Shown piece by piece: positions 41,514 through 50,206 of a DNA stretch of 64,000 nucleotides. The position numbers and the translations under genes are program-made. Under the pieces are notes generated by a model that worked only from the letters and a program-made list of their open reading frames with translations, had not been told where the DNA came from and did not search any database. Position 1 is the stretch's first letter, and each line of letters opens with the position of its first letter. This DNA is from Caldatribacterium sp051549785 (lineage in GTDB: Bacteria; Atribacterota; Atribacteria; Atribacterales; Caldatribacteriaceae), in NCBI RefSeq assembly GCF_051549785.1, contig NZ_CP189974.1, forward strand, positions 1,798,001 to 1,862,000. The letters are read 5' to 3'.

Positions 41514-44321
41514 TCAAAGGGGACATAGTTCCTTCTTTCGGTCAGCCTGCAGCACCTCTCTCAGGAACTGGCCTGTGTAGGAGGAGGGAACCTGGGCGAC
41601 TTCTTCTGGAGTTCCCTGAGCAACGATGTAGCCACCCTTCTCTCCCCCCTCAGGACCCAGGTCGATGAGATAGTCACACGATTTGATGACGTCGAGGTTA
41701 TGCTCGATGATGAGTACAGTGTTCCCCCGGTCCCGAAGCTCAAGCAGCACCGAAAGGAGCTTCTCGACATCGGCAAAGTGCAGCCCGGTGGTCGGTTCAT
41801 CGAGAAGATACAGGGTTCTTCCCGTTGCCACTTTTCCAAGTTCCCGTGCGAGCTTCACCCGCTGCGCCTCCCCACCGGAGAGGGTTGTGGCCGATTGCCC
41901 GAGTTTGATGTATCCCAGACCAACCCGCTGGAGCACCTCGAGTTTGCGCCGGATGGTGGGGATATGTTCGAAGAACCCTATAGCCTCGTCAACGCTCATG
42001 TCCAGAACGTCGGCGATGTTCTTCCCCTTGTACTTGATGTCGAGTGTTTCCCTGCCGTAGCGTTTCCCCTGGCACTGCTCGCAGGTCACAAAGACATCTG
42101 GGAGGAAATGCATCTCGATTTTGATGACGCCATTCCCCTGACAGGCCTCACATCGCCCACCCTTGAGGTTGAAGCTGAACCGTCCTGGTTTGTACCCCCG
42201 AGCTCTGGACTCTGGAAGCTGGGCAAAAAGCGCCCGGATATCGGTGAAAACTCCAGTATAGGTGGCAGGGTTTGAGCGGGGGGTTCGCCCAATCGAGGAC
42301 TGGTCGATCACGATGACTTTATCAATGTACTCCACACCCTCAATGGCATCGTGGTCTCCAGCAACCTCCCGGGATCCATGGAGCATTCGAGAAAGTCCCC
42401 GGTACAGGATATCGTAAAGGAGCGTGCTCTTCCCTGAACCGGAAACCCCTGTGATGCCCACAAGAAGCCCAAGGGGAATGCTCACCGTGATGTTCTTGAG
42501 GTTGTTTGCCCGGGCGCCTCGCACCACAAGCCACTCATTTCCCGGGGGCTTTCTCCTGGCAGGCACAGGGATGCATCTTCGACCACTGAGATAGAGTCCA
42601 GTAAGACTCTCGGGATTCTCCATGATTTCCTGGGGTGAACCCGAGGCCACAACTCTCCCGCCCTTTTCCCCCGCTCCGGGACCAATATCCACCACAAAGT
42701 CTGCATTCCTGATGGTTTCGGCATCGTGTTCCACCACGATCACCGTGTTCCCAAGGTCCCGGAGCTTCTTCAAAATGGCAATGAGCTTCTGGTTGTCCCG
42801 GGGATGGAGGCCGATGGTGGGCTCATCGAGGACGTAGAGAACCCCTACAAGACCGGAACCAATTTGTGTCGCCAGGCGTATTCTCTGCGCCTCTCCACCG
42901 GAGAGGGTGGCGGCAGAGCGATTGAGGGTCAGGTACTCAAGACCGACCTCCTTCAGAAAGCCCAGGCGGGAACGGATTTCCCGCAGCACCGGTTCTGCGA
43001 TGACCGCCTCGTTCCCGGAAAAGCTGAGGTTCTCGAAAAACTCAAGGAGTTCTCCAATGGTCAGGCGGGAAAGGTCTCCAATGGAGAACCCTTGAATCTT
43101 CACCGAAAGGCTTTCCTTTCGGAGGCGGTCTCCCTGACACTCAGGACACACTCTGGTTGAGAGGAACGGAGCAATCTCTTCCTGTTCCCACCAATCCTGG
43201 GCATTGGCAAGCTTTCGCTCAAGAATGGGGATGACACCTTCAAAGACTCCGTTGCCGTAGAGGACGAAATGCCGCTCCTCTTCGGTGAGATCCCGGAATG
43301 GCCGGTTGGTCGGGATGCCCCGTGCAGCAAACGCCCGACGAACCCGTGCCCCCCAGTAGCTCTCTGGATCCAGATGGTCCCAGGGAACAATAGCCCCCTC
43401 GTCGATGCTCTTCGAGTAATCGGGCACCACGAGATCCGGATCCACAAAGGCAAGAAACCCCAGGCCACTGCAGCGAGGACAGGCACCGTAGGGGTTGTTG
43501 AAAGAGAACATCCGGGGAGTAATCTCCGGGAAATTCACCCCACAGTCCACGCAGGCAAAACGTTCGCTGAAAAGGAGCTCCTTTATCGACCCCTCCTCCC
43601 ATATCCCAACCTTGAGCACACCCTTCCCGTAACGAAGGGCGATTTCCACAGAATCACTCACCCGGCGTTCAATATCCTCCTCAATGATAATCCGGTCAAC
43701 GATGAGGTCGATGTCGTGTTTTTTGTTCCGATCAAGCTCTATGTTCTCCCACTCTTCCAGGTCAAAGATTTCCCCATTGATGCGAACCCGGGCGAATCCG
43801 TTTTTGAAGAGGTCAGCAAGGAGCTTCCGGTACTCCCCTTTTCTTCCCCGCACCAGAGGAGCCATGATGAGGACCCTGGACCCCTGGGGAAGGGAGAGGA
43901 TTTCATCGGTAATCTGCTGCACCGTCTGGCGAGCAATGGGTTTCCCGCACTGGGGACAGAAAACCCTGCCACACCGGGCAAAAAGCACCCTCATGTAGTC
44001 GTAAATTTCTGTGACCGTCCCCACGGTAGAACGGGGGTTATGGGATGAAACCTTCTGGTTGATGGCAATCGCCGGGGAGAGCCCTTCAATGGTGTCCACG
44101 TCGGGCTTCTCCATCCGCTCCAGGAACTGCCTGGCGTAAGAAGAAAGGGACTCAAGGTACCTCCTCTGCCCTTCGGCGTAAATGGTGTCAAAAGCAAGAG
44201 AGGACTTCCCCGAACCGCTGAGACCAGTAATGACCACGAACCGATTCCGGGGAATCTCAAGGTCCACGTTTTTCAGGTTGTGTTCTCGTGCTCCACGAAT
44301 GACAATCTTACCGTCCTGCAT
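41514..44321 (-). CDS. uvrA: Excinuclease ABC subunit A
   Basis: 935 aa damage-recognition ATPase. It has two ABC modules: Walker A GLSGSGKSS (residues 34-42) with signature LSGGEAQRIRLATQIG, and Walker A GVSGSGKST with signature LSGGEAQRVKLARELG. Zinc-binding pairs CVDC/CPRC and CEAC/CEQC are intact. It overlaps uvrB by 14 bases and is followed by uvrC after 1 base, so all three excinuclease subunits are co-transcribed. Confidence 0.98.
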   Translation of the reverse strand: MQDGKIVIRGAREHNLKNVDLEIPRNRFVVITGLSGSGKSSLAFDTIYAEGQRRYLESLSSYARQFLERMEKPDVDTIEGLSPAIAINQKVSSHNPRSTVGTVTEIYDYMRVLFARCGRVFCPQCGKPIARQTVQQITDEILSLPQGSRVLIMAPLVRGRKGEYRKLLADLFKNGFARVRINGEIFDLEEWENIELDRNKKHDIDLIVDRIIIEEDIERRVSDSVEIALRYGKGVLKVGIWEEGSIKELLFSERFACVDCGVNFPEITPRMFSFNNPYGACPRCSGLGFLAFVDPDLVVPDYSKSIDEGAIVPWDHLDPESYWGARVRRAFAARGIPTNRPFRDLTEEERHFVLYGNGVFEGVIPILERKLANAQDWWEQEEIAPFLSTRVCPECQGDRLRKESLSVKIQGFSIGDLSRLTIGELLEFFENLSFSGNEAVIAEPVLREIRSRLGFLKEVGLEYLTLNRSAATLSGGEAQRIRLATQIGSGLVGVLYVLDEPTIGLHPRDNQKLIAILKKLRDLGNTVIVVEHDAETIRNADFVVDIGPGAGEKGGRVVASGSPQEIMENPESLTGLYLSGRRCIPVPARRKPPGNEWLVVRGARANNLKNITVSIPLGLLVGITGVSGSGKSTLLYDILYRGLSRMLHGSREVAGDHDAIEGVEYIDKVIVIDQSSIGRTPRSNPATYTGVFTDIRALFAQLPESRARGYKPGRFSFNLKGGRCEACQGNGVIKIEMHFLPDVFVTCEQCQGKRYGRETLDIKYKGKNIADVLDMSVDEAIGFFEHIPTIRRKLEVLQRVGLGYIKLGQSATTLSGGEAQRVKLARELGKVATGRTLYLLDEPTTGLHFADVEKLLSVLLELRDRGNTVLIIEHNLDVIKSCDYLIDLGPEGGEKGGYIVAQGTPEEVAQVPSSYTGQFLREVLQADRKKELCPL

Positions 44322-46332
44322 CGTTCTCGCCCCGGTGCAGTGCTTGCTTCTCCTTTAGGGATCGCAAACGGAAGATCTCATCCCGCAGAAGGGCGGCTTT
44401 CTCAAACTCCAGGTGTCTGGCCGCTTCCTTCATCTCCCGGGTCAGCCGCTCAATGAGCCGCTCCAGGTTCTCCTCGCTCTCCTCGAGTTCCTCCACAAGG
44501 AGACAGGCCTCCTCTGCCTCCCTGGAAAGACCGGCCTCTTCAGGAATGAGGGTTCGAACCTCCTTCGTGATGGTCTGCGGCACAATCCCGTGTTCTCTAT
44601 TATACGCCTCCTGAATAGCCCTCCGCCGTTTCGTCTCCGCCAGAGCCCGCTCCAGAGAACGGGTCATGGTGTCGGCGTAGAGGATGGCCCGTCCTTCGGC
44701 GTTGCGCGCCGCCCTCCCAATTGTCTGGATGAGCGCCACCTCAGACCGCAAAAACCCCTCTTTGTCGGCATCAAGAATCGCCACAAGGGCTACCTCCGGG
44801 AGGTCAAGGCCCTCCCTGAGGAGGTTAACCCCCACAAGGACGTCGAATTCCCCTGCTCGAAGATCCCGGATAATCCGGGCCCGTTCCAGGGTATCAATCT
44901 CTGAGTGCAGGTATCTCACCCGAATACCCAGGCTGTACAGGAACTCGCAGAGGTCCTCGGCGCTCTTTTTGGTAAGCGTGGTGACGAGAACCCTCTGATT
45001 CTTCTGTACCACCTTTCGAATCTCCCCTACGAGGTCCTCGACCTGACCCCTGGCAGGACGCACCTCAACCTCCGGGTCCAGAAGGCCGGTGGGTCGGACG
45101 AGCTGCTCCACCACCTGAGCGCTCACGCTCAGTTCGAACTCCCCCGGTGTCGCCGAAACGAAAATGCATCGGGAAATCTTCTTCTCAAACTCTTCAAACC
45201 TCAGGGGCCGGTTATCGAAACAGGAAGGAAGGCGAAAGCCGAATTCCACAAGGCTCTCTTTCCTTGAACGATCCCCCTCGTGCATCCCCCGAAGCTGGGG
45301 AACCGTCACATGGGATTCGTCGACGAAGAGGAGGAAGTCCTCCGGAAAGTAATCGAGCAAAGTATAGGGCGGTTCCCCAGGTTGACGGCCATCGAGATAG
45401 CGGGAGTAATTTTCGATTCCCGGGCAGTATCCCGTCTCCCGGAGCAGTTCAAGGTCGTACCGTGTCCGCCGTTCCAGGCGTTCCGCCTCAACAAACCTTC
45501 CCTGGGAGAGGAAATAGGCCACCCGTTCCTGAAGTTCCTCCTCAATCCCAAGAAGCGCCCGCTCAAAGATCTCCTGGTCCGCAAGGTAATGCCGGGCGGG
45601 GTAGATGAAGACCTCGTCGAGCTTCCCGAGGACCTTCCCACTCACAGGGTGGAGAACCTTAATGCTCTCTACCGTATCCCCAAAGAACTCGAAACGAAAG
45701 ACCTCCTCGCTATAAGCCGGGTAGACCTCAACGGTGTCGCCCTTCATGCGAAATACCCCCGGCACGAACTCCACTTCATTCCGCTCGTAGAGAAGGTCCA
45801 CGAGACGGCGGGCAAAGTCCTTCCTTTTGCAGACGTCCCCCACCCGGACACGGAAAACCCGGCGGGCGTACTCCTTTGGGGAACCAATGCCGTAGATGCA
45901 CGAAACGGAAGCCACAATGATGACATCGTTGCGTTCCATCAGAGCGCTTGTTGCCCGAAGACGCAACCGGTCGATGTACTCGTTAATCGAGGCGTCCTTT
46001 TCGATGTAGAGATCGTACTCAGGGACGTAGGCCTCAGGCTGGTAGTAATCGTAGTAGCTCACGAAATACTCCACGGCGTTCTCGGGGAAAAACGCCCGCA
46101 TCTCGCTATAGAGCTGAGCAGCCAGGGTCTTGTTGTGAGAGATAAGGAGAGTCGGCCGGTTGTATCGGGCAATGACGTTGGCCATGGTGAAAGTCTTCCC
46201 CGACCCGGTCACCCCAATAAGGGTCTGGTACCGGTACCCCCGGAATAACCCCTCAACCAGCCGCTCAATGGCCTGGGGCTGATCGCCACAGGGACTGTAT
46301 GGTGCCACAAGACGGAAGGTTCCCCTCTTCAT
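44308..46332 (-). CDS. uvrB: Excinuclease ABC subunit B
   Basis: 674 aa SF2 helicase-like damage-verification subunit. It has Walker A GVTGSGKT (39-46), the beta-hairpin YYDYYQPEAYVPEYDLYIEKDA region, DESHVTVPQ (motif II) and a C-terminal UVR motif (about 625-665) that binds UvrC. An AAGGGG site precedes the ATG. It is first of uvrB-uvrA-uvrC, 39 bases after coaE. Confidence 0.98.
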   Translation of the reverse strand: MKRGTFRLVAPYSPCGDQPQAIERLVEGLFRGYRYQTLIGVTGSGKTFTMANVIARYNRPTLLISHNKTLAAQLYSEMRAFFPENAVEYFVSYYDYYQPEAYVPEYDLYIEKDASINEYIDRLRLRATSALMERNDVIIVASVSCIYGIGSPKEYARRVFRVRVGDVCKRKDFARRLVDLLYERNEVEFVPGVFRMKGDTVEVYPAYSEEVFRFEFFGDTVESIKVLHPVSGKVLGKLDEVFIYPARHYLADQEIFERALLGIEEELQERVAYFLSQGRFVEAERLERRTRYDLELLRETGYCPGIENYSRYLDGRQPGEPPYTLLDYFPEDFLLFVDESHVTVPQLRGMHEGDRSRKESLVEFGFRLPSCFDNRPLRFEEFEKKISRCIFVSATPGEFELSVSAQVVEQLVRPTGLLDPEVEVRPARGQVEDLVGEIRKVVQKNQRVLVTTLTKKSAEDLCEFLYSLGIRVRYLHSEIDTLERARIIRDLRAGEFDVLVGVNLLREGLDLPEVALVAILDADKEGFLRSEVALIQTIGRAARNAEGRAILYADTMTRSLERALAETKRRRAIQEAYNREHGIVPQTITKEVRTLIPEEAGLSREAEEACLLVEELEESEENLERLIERLTREMKEAARHLEFEKAALLRDEIFRLRSLKEKQALHRGENDAGR

Positions 46333-46371
46333 AACCCCTTCACTTTCATAGAAAACCCGAATCCCCCTCTC

Positions 46372-46983
46372 CTATTTCCCGGAGAACCAGTCTGGAAAGA
46401 GGGAGAAAACCCTGTGTACCAGGAGCTCTGTGGAGGAGTCGTTGACGAGGACCTTCGAGGCCCTCCGGCGGAGAGCGGGGAGAAACCTCTGGGCGCTCAA
46501 GCGAAGCACAATCTCCTTCTCCTGAAGCCCCTTTTTCTGCAACCGTTCACGGCGAACGTGCCAGGGGGCATCCACAAAAAGGAGGTCCGAAAGGAGAGGG
46601 CACAAACCTGCTTCAAAAAGCACCGCCCCCTCGACCACAACGAAATCCGTCCGGAACCTTTGGCAGCGCCTCCGCACTTCCCAGAAAAGCAGGGGATGGG
46701 CAAGGCCGTTGAGGCGAAAGAGCATTGGCCAGCTTCGAAAAACCAGCCAGGCAAGCTTCCGCCTCTCGAGGTTCCCCTGCCCGTCCAGAAAAAAGCGCCC
46801 GAAGGCGAGAACAATGAGCTTCCAGAGGGGTTTCCCCTTCTGGGAAAGCTCCCGGGCAAGGTCGTCAAGGAGAATGACAGGAATTCCCCTTTCCTCAAAA
46901 AGGGCGGCAACCGTGCTCTTTCCCGAGGCTACCCCACCCCCGATACCGAGAATCCTCGGTTCCTTACTCCCTGTAGACCTCAA
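46372..46983 (-). CDS. coaE: Dephospho-CoA kinase
   Basis: 203 aa from TTG 46983, with AAGAGG 4 bases upstream, overlapping glgA by 20 bases. The long in-frame extension further upstream is out-of-frame glgA sequence and is rejected. CoaE performs the last step of coenzyme A synthesis. P-loop GGGVASGKS lies near residue 15, followed by VILLDDLARELSQKG, the family's acceptor-binding region, and a lid region WHVRRERLQKKG. Length agrees with the family. The exact start is less certain than the identity. Confidence 0.9.
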   Translation of the reverse strand: MRSTGSKEPRILGIGGGVASGKSTVAALFEERGIPVILLDDLARELSQKGKPLWKLIVLAFGRFFLDGQGNLERRKLAWLVFRSWPMLFRLNGLAHPLLFWEVRRRCQRFRTDFVVVEGAVLFEAGLCPLLSDLLFVDAPWHVRRERLQKKGLQEKEIVLRLSAQRFLPALRRRASKVLVNDSSTELLVHRVFSLFPDWFSGK

Positions 46984-48391
46984 CGTACCTCTTGATGGCC
47001 TGCTCCCAGGAGAAATCGCTCGCCATAGCATTGGCCACCATGGTACGGAAGAGGTCCTGGTCCTCAAAGTACACATGGAGTGCCCTCCTGATCGTCCGGA
47101 GCAATTCACTGGCAGAGAATTCTCCAAACTGGAATCCGGTGCTGAGGCGGGGATTGAACGGATAGTCAACAACCGTATCCCTGAGCCCACCCACCCCTCG
47201 GACGATAGGGAGCGCACCGTAACACATGGCAATCATCTGGCTGATGCCGCAGGGCTCAAAAAGCGATGGCAGCACCAGGAAGTCCGAGGCGGCATAGGCA
47301 AGGTGGGCAAGGCCCTCGTCGAACATCACCATCACCCGCAACCTGGGATAGTACTGCTCAAGGTCTTTCAGCGCTCGCTCGTAGAAGGCCTCACCCATAC
47401 CGAGGAAGAACCAGTACGCCGGAAGGGAGAAAAACTCCTCAGGACGTTCCAGGAAAAGCCGTATCCCCTTTTGCTCCACAAATCGGGAAATGAAGGCGAT
47501 GACGGGAAGAGTTGTCTCCGCCCTTAGACCAAAGTGCTTTTCCAGGAAACGGAGTTTGTTCTTTCTCTTCCCCTCAAGGTTCTCCCTCCCGTAGTGTTCC
47601 TCAAGGAAAGGGTCAAGACCGGGGTGGAAGATTTCCGTGTCGATGCCGTTGACGATTCCCACGATTTTCTTGCGGTGGGACAGAGCCCGAAGAAGACCAT
47701 CAAGACCTTCCCCGAATTCGGGAGAGCAGATTTCACGGGCGTAGGTAGGGCTCACGGTGGTGATGACGTGGGAGAAAAGGAGACCCGCCTTCATGAGATT
47801 GAGGTTACCGTAAAACTCGAGGTACTCGTGGGTGAAGAAGTGGCTGGGGAGGTTGACCAGTCGGAAGAGCTCTCCCCGTCCAATGCCCTGGTAGGCAAGA
47901 TTGTGAATGGTAAAGAGGACTTTTGTGGCTCTGGGCCGATACTGGGGCCAGTACCGCTCAAGGTAGGCACAGAGGAGAGCGCTCTGCCAGTCATGACAGT
48001 GCAGGAGGAAAACTTCTTCCTGCCAGCGCACCAGGTACTCAAATACTGCCCGGGAGAAGAAGATGAACCGCTCGAGGTCATCAGGATACCCGTACATCCG
48101 TTCACGCTCAAAAAAGCGTTCACAGGCCACAGCGAAAAGGGATTGGCTGTCGCTTACTTTGTACTCGAGGAACTCCGCCCGAGCCATGGTCTCCCCAAAG
48201 GGGAACTCCAAAGTCCTCTGCCTGGCAAAAGGGAAATCCTGCAGCATTCGGGCGTATCCGGGGAGGAAGAGCTTGACCTGAAACCCAAAGCGGGGGAGGT
48301 ATTTGAACAGGGCCCCCACCACGTCTCCCAGACCACCACTCTTGGCAAAGGGATACGCCTCTGAAGCAACGAGCACGACCTCCACGTTCAT
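46964..48391 (-). CDS. glgA: Glycogen synthase (ADP-glucose type)
   Basis: 475 aa GT5-family glycosyltransferase elongating alpha-1,4-glucan. The N-terminal donor-binding motif KSGGLGDVVGALF is at 18-30. Other conserved parts are HCHDWQSALL, FTIHNLAYQG, VNGIDTEIFHP and the C-terminal nucleotide site LPSLFEPCGISQM. No other glycogen gene (glgB, glgC, glgP) is nearby. The ATG overlaps the stop of the upstream nuclease gene by 4 bases. Confidence 0.95.
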   Translation of the reverse strand: MNVEVVLVASEAYPFAKSGGLGDVVGALFKYLPRFGFQVKLFLPGYARMLQDFPFARQRTLEFPFGETMARAEFLEYKVSDSQSLFAVACERFFERERMYGYPDDLERFIFFSRAVFEYLVRWQEEVFLLHCHDWQSALLCAYLERYWPQYRPRATKVLFTIHNLAYQGIGRGELFRLVNLPSHFFTHEYLEFYGNLNLMKAGLLFSHVITTVSPTYAREICSPEFGEGLDGLLRALSHRKKIVGIVNGIDTEIFHPGLDPFLEEHYGRENLEGKRKNKLRFLEKHFGLRAETTLPVIAFISRFVEQKGIRLFLERPEEFFSLPAYWFFLGMGEAFYERALKDLEQYYPRLRVMVMFDEGLAHLAYAASDFLVLPSLFEPCGISQMIAMCYGALPIVRGVGGLRDTVVDYPFNPRLSTGFQFGEFSASELLRTIRRALHVYFEDQDLFRTMVANAMASDFSWEQAIKRYVEVYRE

Positions 48392-50070
48392 TCTCCCTCC
48401 CCTATGACCAGAAGTCCATACTCCCCTTTCCTTCTCTCCACAACCTCAAGCCGCCATCTCCCTTTAAGGAACCGCTCTGACAACACACCGAGAAACTGCC
48501 TGAAATCCCCAGAGAGAGGGATATCGGCAGAGAACCGCTTCCCCACCCTGTACAGTCGCCGGACACCCCCTGCGCTCAGGACCCAGGCCAGAAGGCGGAA
48601 AACCTCCTCCCGGCAGGTATTTTCATAGGAAACGAGAAGTTCTTCCCGGGATTCCCCGTATCTCCCCACAAACCGCCATCCATAGAGTGTCGGCAACGCA
48701 ACGTACCCGCCAACTTCCTGGATCCTCTGCATCAGATCCCCCGGGGGAACGACTTTCTCCACCACAAAGGCACAGGGAGGGACAAAGAGAGGAAGGTCAA
48801 GGAAACCTGTCGCAAAGGAGAGTTCCCCAAGGGCAAATTTGAGCACAAGCGGGACCTCGACATTCCGGTAGACCTCAGAAAGCGCTGTCTCACAGGCTAT
48901 CCACTTCCGAGCTTCTTCAAGAAGCATACTGAGTGCTCCAAAGGAGAAGGTCTTCCCGAGTCCCTCAAGGTGCCGCGAATTCTCAGGCGGTGGAAAGAGG
49001 CAGGGATAGACAACCCACAGGAGAACCTGACCCCAGAAAACCTCCGGCGTCTCAAGGACTTTCCCCAAATGCTCTGCATCTGGCTGAACACAGGAAATAA
49101 GGTACCCCCGGGGCTGTCCTGGGGGAATGCCAGCGACGTTCTCCGGGTCCTTCCCATCGGTCACAAAGAGGTCCCTCCCGCGGAGCACAAGGTACAGACT
49201 CTGCCGCTTCTTCTCAATCCGTTCTCGGAGCCTTCGAAGCTCGAGCTCTTCGAGTTTCTGAAGAAGGCGCGGCCAGCTCACCCGCTCAGGACTCCAGGGC
49301 TCCACACGGCAGTCAAGGGGGACATCCCTGCGAATGGTCACGAGTACCCGGTTCGTCTCCACCTGCTCTCGGGCCCTGAGGAGACTCTCTCGTAGAGATG
49401 GAGGGAGTTCCGCAATATGGGCAAGAATCCCTTCCCAGCTTGTGAACCTCTGCAAGAGCTGTGCCGCCCTCTTCTCCCCAATGCCCCGCACACCCTGAAT
49501 GTCATCGGACACATCGCCGCTTAAAGCCAGAAAGTCAACAATCTGAGCAGGGGTGATACCGAACTCCCGTTCCACGTCCCGGGGGCCTATGGGGCGCAGG
49601 CGGGTAACCCCCTGAACCGGCTGGAGGAGCACCGTGTGCTCATCAAGGAGCTGCAGAAGGTCAAGGTCGGAGGTCACCACATAGAGAAGGTATCGTCCTC
49701 CAAGACACTCCTTGAGGCTTCCGATAAGGTCATCCCCCTCGAATCCCGGGACCTCGAGGATGGGAAAACCAAAATACGAAAGGATTTCCTTGATATCCTC
49801 AAGCTGGGGTCGAAGGAGATCGGGCATGGGTTTCCGGGACACCTTGTACTTCTCCTCAAGGGCGTGGCGGAATGTCTTCTTCGGATGGTCAAAGGCCACC
49901 ACAATGGTGAGGGGCGAGTAATCCTCAAGCAACCTCATCAGCATATTGCAGAACCCGAGGGTCGCTCCCGTTGGTCGCCCCGAAGACGTGGTAAGCCTTG
50001 GCAGTGCATAAAACGCCCGGTACGCCAGCGAAGTCCCGTCAACTGCAATAACCAGCTTTTGATTTTCCAT
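48388..50070 (-). CDS. DNA polymerase I-like 5'-3' exonuclease lacking recognisable polymerase motifs
   Basis: 560 aa from ATG 50070; a GTG at 50097 is an alternative, and neither has a strong ribosome-binding site. Residues 1-285 form a complete Pol I-type 5' nuclease: Asp11 (VDGTSLAYRAF), Asp61, Glu111/Asp113/Asp114 (GFEGDDLIG), Asp135/Asp137 (SDLDLLQL), Asp186/Asp189 and the helix-hairpin-helix GVRGIGEKRA. Residues about 290-430 resemble the exonuclease-like and early thumb part of Pol I (ALSEVYRNVEVPLVLKFAL). After that the palm/fingers are missing: motifs A (DYSQIELR), B (KxxNFGxxYG) and C (VHDE) are absent, and only about 130 poorly conserved residues remain. The gene stop overlaps the glgA start, which argues against a random frameshift. 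It probably trims flaps but does not polymerise. Confidence 0.85.
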   Translation of the reverse strand: MENQKLVIAVDGTSLAYRAFYALPRLTTSSGRPTGATLGFCNMLMRLLEDYSPLTIVVAFDHPKKTFRHALEEKYKVSRKPMPDLLRPQLEDIKEILSYFGFPILEVPGFEGDDLIGSLKECLGGRYLLYVVTSDLDLLQLLDEHTVLLQPVQGVTRLRPIGPRDVEREFGITPAQIVDFLALSGDVSDDIQGVRGIGEKRAAQLLQRFTSWEGILAHIAELPPSLRESLLRAREQVETNRVLVTIRRDVPLDCRVEPWSPERVSWPRLLQKLEELELRRLRERIEKKRQSLYLVLRGRDLFVTDGKDPENVAGIPPGQPRGYLISCVQPDAEHLGKVLETPEVFWGQVLLWVVYPCLFPPPENSRHLEGLGKTFSFGALSMLLEEARKWIACETALSEVYRNVEVPLVLKFALGELSFATGFLDLPLFVPPCAFVVEKVVPPGDLMQRIQEVGGYVALPTLYGWRFVGRYGESREELLVSYENTCREEVFRLLAWVLSAGGVRRLYRVGKRFSADIPLSGDFRQFLGVLSERFLKGRWRLEVVERRKGEYGLLVIGEGE

Positions 50071-50075
50071 CTTGC

Positions 50076-50103
50076 TTGACAAAGCCTGAAGCTCCACTAT
50101 AAT
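50076..50103 (+). promoter_or_regulatory. Consensus promoter of tRNA-Leu
   Basis: Plus strand: perfect -35 TTGACA (50076-50081), 16-base spacer, perfect -10 TATAAT (50098-50103). Transcription would start near 50110, about 6 bases before the tRNA. On the other strand a weak TATAGT (50101-50096) with no good -35 may serve the nuclease gene. Confidence 0.85.
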
Positions 50104-50115
50104 CTACAACGGAGT

Positions 50116-50204
50116 GCCGAAGTGGCGGAACTGGCAGACGCACTAGACTCAAAATCTAGCGGGGTCCACACCCCGTGCGGGTTCGACTCCCGCCTTCGGC
50201 ACCA
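50116..50204 (+). tRNA. tRNA-Leu (anticodon CAA)
   Basis: Cloverleaf folds cleanly: acceptor GCCGAAG (50116-50122) with CTTCGGC (50194-50200), discriminator A, and encoded CCA (50202-50204). The anticodon stem CTAGA/TCTAG encloses loop CTCAAAA with anticodon CAA at 50150-50152, reading UUG. There is a long class II variable arm with a GGGGT/ACCCC stem, and the T arm GCGGG-TTCGACT-CCCGC. It is the only RNA gene in the window. Confidence 0.97.
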
Positions 50205-50206
50205 TG

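Noticed and set aside
46984..47232. N-terminal extension of coaE
   Set aside because: The added residues are glgA read out of frame, and the dephospho-CoA kinase P-loop should lie near the N-terminus.
50088..50124. Promoter for the Pol I-like nuclease on the minus strand
   Set aside because: TATAGT at 50101-50096 lacks a recognisable -35; kept only as a remark under the tRNA promoter.
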